A stretch of DNA of 9,976 nucleotides from Candidatus Methylomirabilota bacterium. GTDB lineage: Bacteria; Methylomirabilota; Methylomirabilia; Methylomirabilales; CSP1-5. The notes under the pieces are model-generated. The model was not told the DNA's origin. It made no database searches and saw only the letters and a list, made by a program, of their open reading frames with translations. Shown in pieces: positions 1 to 4,774 of the stretch; within the stretch, counting starts at the first letter, position 1; each line of letters starts with the position of its first letter. Made by a program: the position numbers and the translations under genes. The stretch lies in the NCBI GenBank assembly GCA_023249165.1, contig JAHFDE010000060.1, positions 1,694 through 11,669 on the forward strand. Direction: 5' to 3'.

Positions 1-16
1 GGGAGCTGCGGCTTCC

Positions 17-124
17 CTAGTGCCGTTCCAACTATTTTCCCCGAACGCCGGCCGCTCACTGAACCGAGCGAGTAGGCCCAAGTGGGAGGCTCGGACTAGG
101 CCAAACAAGTTGGAACGGCACTAG
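17..124. mobile_element. Candidate MITE-like element, 100 bp, with CTAG duplication
   Basis: A perfect 17-bp inverted repeat, CTAGTGCCGTTCCAACT at 17-33 and its exact reverse complement at 108-124, encloses 74 bp with no coding potential. CTAG is itself a palindrome, so the structure can be read as 13-bp terminal inverted repeats (TGCCGTTCCAACT) bounding an element at 21-120, exactly 100 bp, flanked by a 4-bp CTAG target duplication. The arm similarity continues imperfectly for several bases inwards (a shared TTT two bases further in), as transposon ends often do. The right-hand CTAG contains the stop codon of the bactofilin gene, so an insertion here would have kept that stop intact. The structure is seen directly; the mobile-element reading is inference. 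It could instead be a long-loop transcription-termination or mRNA-protecting hairpin for the bactofilin gene. Confidence 0.45.
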
Positions 125-507
125 TACACCACCAACGTGACATCCTCGGGGGCAACAGTGGCTTCAACCTCCTGCTGCGCGATATGGATCTGTCCGAGAA
201 TGGTGGCGCCCGGCTCGACCACCAGTTCCGGACTCATCACGTCCCCTTTCAAACGGCACGGGGCCCGGAGGATGAGGCGAACGCGCGTGACGACATCCCC
301 GTCCACAGAGCCTGCGATGTCCGCCTCCGTCGCCTCGATGCACCCGTGGATCTTCCCGTCTGAATCGATCTGGACGAGCCCATCGATTTCTATCCTGCCC
401 TCCACCTCGCCGTCACACACGAAGTCGCCAGCGCCCAGTACATCTCCGACGAACCGCAGGCCCTTGGCCAGATAACTGCCCCTTCCCTCTTCCCGATTCC
501 AAAACAT
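121..507 (-). CDS. Bactofilin family cytoskeletal protein
   Basis: This encodes a 128-residue bactofilin (polymer-forming cytoskeletal, formerly DUF583). Family members assemble into non-polar filaments through a right-handed beta-helix and act as scaffolds for cell-wall enzymes, stalks or polar proteins. The central part, about residues 14-112, shows the typical short repeats of alternating hydrophobic residues and glycine/acidic turns (GDFVCDGEVEGRIEIDG, GSVDGDVV, LKGDVMSPELVVEPGA, ILGQIHI). The tails are short and no membrane segment is present. I chose the ATG at 507 because GGGAGGTG lies a few bases upstream; an in-frame ATG at 528 would add seven residues that contain this ribosome binding site. 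The stop codon lies inside one arm of the inverted repeat at 17-124. The gene is divergent from the GGDEF gene, with only 54 bp between the two starts. The family assignment is firm; the cellular role is unknown. Confidence 0.85.
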   Translation of the reverse strand: MFWNREEGRGSYLAKGLRFVGDVLGAGDFVCDGEVEGRIEIDGLVQIDSDGKIHGCIEATEADIAGSVDGDVVTRVRLILRAPCRLKGDVMSPELVVEPGATILGQIHIAQQEVEATVAPEDVTLVVY

Positions 508-561
508 GCCGTTCACCTCCCACATCATGGCATAGCAATCGGCATGCCAGGATGAGCCAGC

Positions 562-1839
562 GTGCCCCTGCGGTCACCACGCCGACGTTCCCCGGTGAAT
601 CTGGCACAATCATTGCTGAATCCCGCAGTCATGAGGTCGTTCACCACGCTTCTGACGCCCGGTGGCTTCCTTTTGCTGGCGATCATGGCGGTCCTCCAAT
701 GGATCATGCCCCCGGAATCCCTTTCGGCCCTCGTCCAGATTTATCCTTACGCGGTCTTCGGGGCAGGGCTTTTCTTCGGCTTTCGCTTCCATCGGAGCCA
801 GCTCCTGTTCGCCACACTTGTTCTGGCCGTGGCTGACAGGGCATTACTCCAGTATGCCGCCGGTGACGGTCCTGCGGAGGGGACCGCCCGCATCGTCTTC
901 AATGCCGCCGCGGTCCTGGTGCCGCTGAACCTTGCAGGTCTTTCGTTCATCGCCGAACGAGGTTTCGTGACCGCGCGAGGCCTCCTGCGTCTCGCCATTA
1001 TCCTCCCGCAACTCCCCATCGTGGCTCTGCTCTGCCGCCCCGAGCAGGCGGGACTCGCCGCGCTGCTCGAGCACCGGCTGCTGGACATCCCCTTCGTCGG
1101 AGGGCTACCGATCGCCCAGCCGGCCCTGCTGGCGTTCGGCGTCGCGTTCGGTCTGGTCACCGTCCGGTTCATCTGCCGCCCGGACCTCATCGTGGGTGGC
1201 TTCATGTGGGCGCTCGTGGCCACGCTCCTCGCCCTGACCACGGGCCGCATCGGGGCCGTTTCCACCCTCTACTTTGCCACCGCCGGACTCATCCTCGTGG
1301 TCTCAGTCATCGAAAGCTCGTACGTCCTGGCCTACCGGGATGAGCTGACGGGCCTGCGGACCCGCCGGGCCCTCACCGAAGCGCTGCTCAAGCTCGGGGG
1401 CCGGTATGCGGTCGCCATGATTGACGTCGATCACTTCAAGAAGTTCAACGACCAGTACGGCCACGATGCAGGCGATCAACTCCTCCGCATGGTCGCCGCG
1501 AAACTCACGAAGGTGCTGGGCGACGAGGGGGCGTTTCGCTATGGCGGTGAGGAATTCTGCGTGCTCTTCCCCGGCCAGTCGATCCAGGATGCCATTCCCC
1601 ACCTCGAAGTCCTCAGAAGGGCGGTCGAGGCTTCGTCTTTCGCTCTCCGGGATCCCGACCGCCCGGCCAAGAAACCGAAGAAGTCCAGTTCGAACGGCGC
1701 ACCGAGCCAGACTGTCACCGTCAGCATCGGCGTGGCCGAAGGGAAGGATCGGAACACCGATCCGCAGGAAGTGATCAAGGCGGCGGACGAGGCCTTGTAC
1801 CGCGCCAAGAACGCCGGGCGCAATATGGTTAGCGTCTAG
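562..1839 (+). CDS. Membrane-anchored diguanylate cyclase (GGDEF domain)
   Basis: This 425-residue protein should make cyclic di-GMP from two GTP at the inner membrane. Residues about 30-255 form a hydrophobic N-terminal region with roughly seven or eight membrane segments, a sensor or anchor I cannot name. The GGDEF domain starts at about residue 259 (YRDELTGL), with the metal-binding stretch AMIDVDHFKKFND at 285-297 and the active-site motif RYGGEEF at 326-332. It ends with VTVSIGVAE and ADEALYRAKNAGRN. The GGEEF signature is intact, so the enzyme is probably active. No RxxD inhibitory site is present at its usual place nine residues before the motif, so classical product inhibition looks unlikely. 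A lysine-rich insertion lies at about 366-382. The start is taken as the GTG at 562, with AGGA about ten bases upstream; the ATG at 631 (residue 24) is an alternative without a clear ribosome binding site. Confidence 0.9.
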   Translation: MPLRSPRRRSPVNLAQSLLNPAVMRSFTTLLTPGGFLLLAIMAVLQWIMPPESLSALVQIYPYAVFGAGLFFGFRFHRSQLLFATLVLAVADRALLQYAAGDGPAEGTARIVFNAAAVLVPLNLAGLSFIAERGFVTARGLLRLAIILPQLPIVALLCRPEQAGLAALLEHRLLDIPFVGGLPIAQPALLAFGVAFGLVTVRFICRPDLIVGGFMWALVATLLALTTGRIGAVSTLYFATAGLILVVSVIESSYVLAYRDELTGLRTRRALTEALLKLGGRYAVAMIDVDHFKKFNDQYGHDAGDQLLRMVAAKLTKVLGDEGAFRYGGEEFCVLFPGQSIQDAIPHLEVLRRAVEASSFALRDPDRPAKKPKKSSSNGAPSQTVTVSIGVAEGKDRNTDPQEVIKAADEALYRAKNAGRNMVSV

Positions 1840-1878
1840 GCCCCGCACCCCCATGAGGAGGGACCGGCGGCGGCCTTT
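1838..1878 (+). terminator. Possible weak terminator after the GGDEF gene
   Basis: AGGCC at 1838-1842 can pair with GGCCT at 1872-1876. The stem can continue with CCGC against GCGG if one base is bulged. Only three T residues follow, so as an intrinsic terminator it is poor. It overlaps the stop codon region of the cyclase gene. Confidence 0.25.
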
Positions 1879-1898
1879 CACTGGTGTAGCATGCGGTG

Positions 1899-1929
1899 AT
1901 TGGTGTATGATAGGACCTCTATCACCAAT
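1899..1929 (+). promoter_or_regulatory. Inverted repeat with embedded -10-like box, upstream of the selenoprotein gene
   Basis: ATTGGTG at 1899-1905 is the exact inverse of CACCAAT at 1923-1929. Inside this, TGATAG and CTATCA can pair around a GACCT loop. A -10-like TATGAT sits at 1906-1911 within the repeat, but I see no convincing -35 box. TGGTGTA also occurs as a direct repeat at 1882-1888 and 1901-1907. The structure ends four bases before the ribosome binding site GGAGG at 1933-1937. It could be an operator over a promoter or a 5'-UTR hairpin that controls access to that site; the sequence cannot decide between these. Confidence 0.4.
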
Positions 1930-1944
1930 GACGGAGGTGATCTG

Positions 1945-2169
1945 ATGGCACCCAACGTCGTCATCTACGGGAAGGATGGGTGACCGTTTACCTCGGCGGC
2001 CCGGGAGGAGTACGCCAAACGGAATGTCGCTGTTCGCTACGTCGATGTGAAGAGGGACACAAAAGCCCTCGAGGAGATGCTGAAGATCTCTGAGGGTGCG
2101 CGAGAGGTCCCGGTCATCGTCGAAGATGGCAAGGTCACCGTCGGCTTCGGTGGAACCTGAGAGGTCTGA
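1945..2169 (+). CDS. Glutaredoxin-like selenoprotein with two selenocysteines (UXX-stop type)
   Basis: Reading the UGA codons at 1981-1983 and 2158-2160 as selenocysteine gives a 74-residue glutaredoxin/NrdH-like thioredoxin-fold protein. It begins MAPNVVIYGKDG, then U13-P-F-T16 at the position of the glutaredoxin CPYC/CPYS active site. After a helix, the conserved cis-proline motif is R53-E-V-P56-V, followed by EDGKVTVGFGGT and the C-terminal U72-E73-V74-stop. The start ATG has GGAGGTGA about seven bases upstream. Frame, codon use and fold stay intact across both UGAs, and each is followed by a hairpin fitting the bacterial SECIS model. From memory, NCBI recognises UXX-star (seleno)protein families related to glutaredoxin, ending in Sec-X-X-stop, and this matches; the exact subfamily is not checked. 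Expected role: selenol-based thiol redox chemistry in the cytosol. No selA, selB, selC or selD gene lies in the window. The alternative, a pseudogene with nonsense changes, would not place both stops at redox positions. Confidence 0.85.
1984..2022 (+). promoter_or_regulatory. Candidate SECIS hairpin for Sec13
   Basis: Immediately after the first in-frame UGA, CCGTTT at 1984-1989 pairs perfectly with AAACGG at 2017-2022. Inside it, CTCGG (1992-1996) can pair with CCGGG (2001-2005), with one G-U pair, leaving a CGGC tetraloop. The first loop G is at 1998, about 15 bases after the UGA, close to the roughly 16-base minimum I recall for bacterial SECIS models, which also ask for a G among the first two loop bases. 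An alternative inner stem, CCTC/GAGG, leaves a ten-base loop. The pairing is visible; SelB binding is inferred. Confidence 0.6.
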
Positions 2170-2196
2170 GGCCGGGGTCCCGGCCATCGGTTCAGG
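2156..2196 (+). promoter_or_regulatory. Candidate SECIS hairpin for Sec72
   Basis: The apical hairpin GGCCGG-GGTC-CCGGCC occupies 2170-2185 and has a perfect 6-bp stem. Its GGUC loop starts 16 bases after the second UGA, and a GU in the apical loop is the known SelB-recognition feature of the Escherichia coli fdhF element. A lower stem can form between CCTGA (2156-2160, containing the UGA) and TCAGG (2192-2196). The element lies mostly beyond the true stop at 2167-2169, so it is largely free of coding constraint. Confidence 0.7.
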
Positions 2197-2234
2197 CCGT
2201 CCATCCCTTGCGGGGTGCGACGGCCTTTTTCTTT
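2195..2234 (+). terminator. Intrinsic terminator of the selenoprotein gene
   Basis: GGCCGTC (2195-2201) pairs with GACGGCC (2219-2225). The inner CATCCC (2202-2207) pairs with GGGGTG (2212-2217), with one U-G pair, around a TTGC loop and one bulged C. The run TTTTTCTTT follows at 2226-2234. This is a strong rightward Rho-independent terminator. Its foot shares two bases with the lower stem of the preceding SECIS hairpin. It has no T-run on the other side, so it should not terminate the convergent YihY gene. Confidence 0.85.
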
Positions 2235-2255
2235 CCCCGGGAGAACCCAGCCGGC

Positions 2256-3155
2256 CTACGTCCCCCGACGCTTGCGTAAGCTCCGCCGGGAGTGAACCTC
2301 GGCAACCTCTGCGCCCCACAACAGGATGACGGCGGTCCAATAAATCCACACAACCAGACCCACCAGCGCGCCTACCGGCCCATAGAGTCGATCGTGCGGG
2401 GCATAATGGAGGAGGTAGTAGCTGTACAGCTCCCTCGCCCCCTGCCACAGGATGGAGGCAATGAGCGCCCCCAGCACCGCGGAACGGAGGGGGACCGGCC
2501 GGGCCGGCGCCATGAGGTAAATAAGGAGAAAGACCACCAGCATGAGGACGAAGGGGAGGGGGAGCGCAACGTAGTGCCATAGCGGGGCCAGCTTGGCATT
2601 GACGGACTGGGCGTAGGGTCGTAAGACGTCGAAGTAACTCAAGAGATCGTTGGCGAGGGACCAGACGGCCACGAGGAGGGGAGAGATCAGGAACGACAGG
2701 AGCAACAGCGTCCCCGAGGTCACCATGATGATGAATCCGACCATTTTTCGATAGAAGTATCCCCGGGTCTCCTTCGCCCGCTGGATGATGTTGATGGCTC
2801 GTTCGACCGTTTCGAACGCCCCGTTGGCCACCCAGAGGAAGGAGAGGAGGGCGAGGATGCCGGCGACGGTCCTCGTAGCGATAACGGACTGGAGGAGGTT
2901 CTCGACCTGACCGACCACCGGGAGCGGAAGAAGCTCAGTGATGACTGTGACCACACGCTCTACCGCGCCCTCGGAGGACCCCATGATGTAGCCGAGGAAG
3001 GCCACCCCCAGAAAGATGAGCGGGATGATCGAGAGGAGGCCATAGAAGGAGATGGCGGCAGCCAAGAGTGTGCATTCATCGGCACGGAACCCCTCGAGGA
3101 CCTCGAGAAAAAATGATGGGTGCCGTGGTTCGATGATCTTGTCGTCCTTCGCCAT
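2256..3155 (-). CDS. YihY/virulence factor BrkB family membrane protein
   Basis: This 299-residue inner-membrane protein belongs to the YihY/BrkB family (once misnamed ribonuclease BN), whose molecular role is not settled; transport or envelope functions have been suggested. The N-terminal hallmark AAAISFYGLLSIIPL is at 32-46. About six membrane segments are visible, at roughly 32-58, 98-118, 137-165, 193-215, 223-242 and 257-287. The family C-terminal signature LYGPVGALVGLVVWIYW is at 257-273, and the tail is basic (RRSLRKRRGT). Length is normal for the family. The ATG at 3155 has only a G-rich stretch in front of it. The gene follows the NifU-like scaffold gene after 21 bp, so the two are probably co-transcribed. 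It converges on the selenoprotein gene. The family call is confident; the function is unknown. Confidence 0.9.
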   Translation of the reverse strand: MAKDDKIIEPRHPSFFLEVLEGFRADECTLLAAAISFYGLLSIIPLIFLGVAFLGYIMGSSEGAVERVVTVITELLPLPVVGQVENLLQSVIATRTVAGILALLSFLWVANGAFETVERAINIIQRAKETRGYFYRKMVGFIIMVTSGTLLLLSFLISPLLVAVWSLANDLLSYFDVLRPYAQSVNAKLAPLWHYVALPLPFVLMLVVFLLIYLMAPARPVPLRSAVLGALIASILWQGARELYSYYLLHYAPHDRLYGPVGALVGLVVWIYWTAVILLWGAEVAEVHSRRSLRKRRGT

Positions 3156-3176
3156 CCGCCCCCGCCGAACGACCCC

Positions 3177-3566
3177 CTAGCCCTCTTCTCCCGGCCAGCG
3201 CTGCAGCCCGTACAGACCGGTCTTGAGCACCTTCAAGGCCAGTAGCCCGCACTTCAGGCGAATCGGGCTGAGCGGCACCCCCAAGATCTCGAGCATCTCT
3301 TCCTTGCTGAAGCCCCTGACCCGCTCCAGGGATGCCCCCTTAATCTTCTCGGTCAGGAGGGAGGCCGCCGCCTGACTGATGGCGCAGCCCTGCCCTGTAA
3401 AGCGGACATCGGCCACGTGGCCCTCACGGAGCTTCAGGTCGATCCGGATCCGGTCCCCGCAGAGAGGGTTATCTTCCTCGTGGGTGACATCCGGATCCTC
3501 CAGCGTCCCGAAGTTTCGGGGTCGCTTATAGTGATCCAGGATGAATTCCCGATAGAAGTCGTCCAT
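3177..3566 (-). CDS. NifU/IscU-type Fe-S scaffold protein, second paralogue
   Basis: This 129-residue protein is homologous to the U-type scaffolds that bind zinc or a nascent Fe-S cluster. It begins MDDFYREFILDHYKRPRNFG, the usual SufU/IscU start. The ligand set is complete: C36 and D38 in NPLCGD, C61 in GQGCAIS, and C106 in RLKCGLL. The motif wording is SufU-like. The spacing between the second and third cysteines is 45 residues, as in IscU, against 64 in the 150-residue SufU encoded at 4322-4774, so the characteristic SufU insertion is absent. It may therefore act as a scaffold or carrier rather than as the zinc-dependent sulfur acceptor of SufS; that is inference. It is separated from the ferredoxin gene by about 120 bp and may have its own promoter at 3612-3640. 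Confidence 0.85.
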   Translation of the reverse strand: MDDFYREFILDHYKRPRNFGTLEDPDVTHEEDNPLCGDRIRIDLKLREGHVADVRFTGQGCAISQAAASLLTEKIKGASLERVRGFSKEEMLEILGVPLSPIRLKCGLLALKVLKTGLYGLQRWPGEEG

Positions 3567-3611
3567 GCCCCCAGGCCTCGAAGCCAGTGCAGATCCCGTG
3601 CCACGAGCCTA

Positions 3612-3640
3612 CATATACTAGAGGAGTGCCGAGGACGCAA
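3612..3640 (-). promoter_or_regulatory. Possible promoter for the second scaffold gene and yihY
   Basis: On the minus strand TTGCGT (3635-3640) and TATATG (3612-3617) are separated by 17 bp, a weak sigma-70 match (3/6 and 4/6). It lies about 45 bp before the scaffold start, in the only sizeable gap of the leftward gene cluster. I see no clear terminator after the ferredoxin gene, so read-through from the suf operon remains possible. Confidence 0.35.
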
Positions 3641-3685
3641 CTTCGATCATTGGAGGGGAGACAGGCTGGAGAAAGGAGGAGGTTC

Positions 3686-3949
3686 TCAGGGAACGAGCTG
3701 CTTTCCGCCTTCGTCAATGACGATCAAGGCGTCTACCGGACAGACGTCACACGCATCGATTAACCGTTCCCGCTCGATGCCCGGGGGATCTGCCTTGAAC
3801 GCGCAGACGTTCTCGGCGTCGAATTCGAAGACCTCCGAGGCAACCTTCATGCAGTTCGAGGTACCAATGCAAAGGGCGCGATCAATGCGGACCGTCAGGC
3901 CGCTGATTTTCCGTTCGACGAAATCTCCGATGACCCTCCCTCCATACAG
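3686..3949 (-). CDS. Small single-cluster ferredoxin with CxxTxxC motif; start codon unusual
   Basis: The minus strand reads LTVRIDRALCIGTSNCMKVA, then EVFEF, and near the end DACDVCPVDALIVID and KQLVP-stop. This is a small ferredoxin of the type C-x2-X-x2-C ... C-P. Counted from a CTG at 3949, the cluster ligands would be C27, C33 and C70, with T30 in place of the middle cysteine, so a [3Fe-4S] cluster, or a [4Fe-4S] cluster with a non-cysteine ligand, is expected. C67 is an extra cysteine. It could carry electrons for cluster assembly. No in-frame ATG, GTG or TTG lies before the first cysteine. The open frame begins after a TAG close to the sufT stop. CTG at 3949 (GGTGA upstream) or CTG at 3898 are possible starts. 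An out-of-frame ATG at 3945 would fit if one base were missing in the G-rich run after it. Confidence 0.75.
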   Translation of the reverse strand: MYGGRVIGDFVERKISGLTVRIDRALCIGTSNCMKVASEVFEFDAENVCAFKADPPGIERERLIDACDVCPVDALIVIDEGGKQLVP

Positions 3950-3959
3950 GCGGCGTTGA

Positions 3960-4286
3960 TCACCAGAGCCCTAGTTCGAGTTTCGCCGCTTCGGACATCC
4001 TGGATGGATCCCAGGGAGGATCGAAGACCACCTCGACCCTGGCGTCCGTTACACCGGGAATGCCCCTCACCTTTTCCCGAACCTCTCCAGGCAGCGTCCC
4101 CGCTGCCGGACAGTTGGGGGAGGTGAGCGTCATCCGGACCTCGACAGCCCCCGACGGGTCCACCTCAACTCCGTAGATAAGCCCCAGCTCATAGACATTC
4201 ACCGGGATCTCCGGATCAAAGCAGGTGCGCAGGGCCTCGATGACCTGCGCCTCGATCACCAACGCATTGGCGGACGTGAGGTCCAT
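3960..4286 (-). CDS. sufT: MIP18/DUF59 family Fe-S assembly factor (SufT-like)
   Basis: This 108-residue protein belongs to the MIP18/DUF59 family, whose bacterial members (SufT and relatives) help mature or maintain Fe-S proteins and are often encoded in suf operons. Nearly all family hallmarks are present: DPEIPVNVYELGLIYGV at 24-40, MTLTSPNCPAA at 52-62 with the conserved C59, and DPPWDPSRMSEAAKLELG at 89-106. The ATG at 4286 has GAGGAG six bases upstream. The gene follows sufU after 35 bp and is followed almost at once by the ferredoxin frame, so it is part of the suf transcript. It may be a plain metal-sulfur assembly factor rather than an orthologue of characterised SufT, hence some doubt on the symbol. 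Confidence 0.9.
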   Translation of the reverse strand: MDLTSANALVIEAQVIEALRTCFDPEIPVNVYELGLIYGVEVDPSGAVEVRMTLTSPNCPAAGTLPGEVREKVRGIPGVTDARVEVVFDPPWDPSRMSEAAKLELGLW

Positions 4287-4321
4287 CGGATCTCCTCGTT
4301 ATGCCCCCCGATCGCAAGGGC

Positions 4322-4774
4322 CTACTCCGTCGAAACGGTTTCCCCCTTCCCCTCGAGGGCAGCACGCAACGTGTGCCAGGACAGGATGGCGCACTTGACC
4401 CGGACGGGGAACTCCTTTACACCGGAGAATACCGCCAGCTTGCCGAGATCAACGGGGTCGCCTCCCTCGTCGGTCTCCCCGGTGACCAGATCGTGAAATC
4501 GCTCAAAAAGCCGCTGGGCTTCGGCCCGGGTCTTTCCCTTCACACTGTCGGTCATCATCGACGCGGAGGCCCTGGAAATCGCGCAGCCCGACCCTTGAAA
4601 ACCGATGCCGCGAATCACGTCATCCTCCACCTGGAGGTAGAGCGTGATCTCGTCGCCGCACAAAGGGTTATGCCCCTCCGCCGTCCGGTTGGCGCCCTCC
4701 AGTGTGCGAAAGTTGCGTGGCTTCTTGCTGTGGTCGAGGATGAGCTGCTGGTACAGTTCGCGAAGGTCAGACAT
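4322..4774 (-). CDS. sufU: SufU, zinc-dependent sulfur acceptor/scaffold
   Basis: This 150-residue SufU receives persulfide sulfur from SufS and passes it to the SufBCD scaffold. The ligands C39 and D41 (NPLCGDE), C64 (GSGCAIS) and C128 (RVKCAIL) match the zinc-binding set known from Bacillus subtilis SufU (C41, D43, C66, C128). The insertion between the second and third cysteine that separates SufU from IscU is present at about residues 85-120, including GETDEGGDPVDLGKL. The start ATG overlaps the sufS stop in TGATG, so translation is probably coupled, in keeping with SufS and SufU acting as a pair. No SufE is visible, so SufU is the likely partner of SufS here. The C-terminal tail (GKGETVSTE) is short and polar. 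Confidence 0.93.
   Translation of the reverse strand: MSDLRELYQQLILDHSKKPRNFRTLEGANRTAEGHNPLCGDEITLYLQVEDDVIRGIGFQGSGCAISRASASMMTDSVKGKTRAEAQRLFERFHDLVTGETDEGGDPVDLGKLAVFSGVKEFPVRVKCAILSWHTLRAALEGKGETVSTE

Noticed and set aside
1945..1983. The selenoprotein gene as a pseudogene with premature stop codons.
   Set aside because: Both interruptions are UGA, one at the catalytic position and one at Sec-X-X-stop. The frame is otherwise intact, the ribosome binding site is strong, and a hairpin follows each UGA.
1303..2580. A 425-codon open frame on the minus strand spanning the GGDEF gene, the selenoprotein region and the end of yihY.
   Set aside because: It is antisense to a clear GGDEF domain and overlaps yihY in another frame. 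Its translation is Pro/Arg/Gly-rich with no recognisable family, as expected of a GC-rich shadow.
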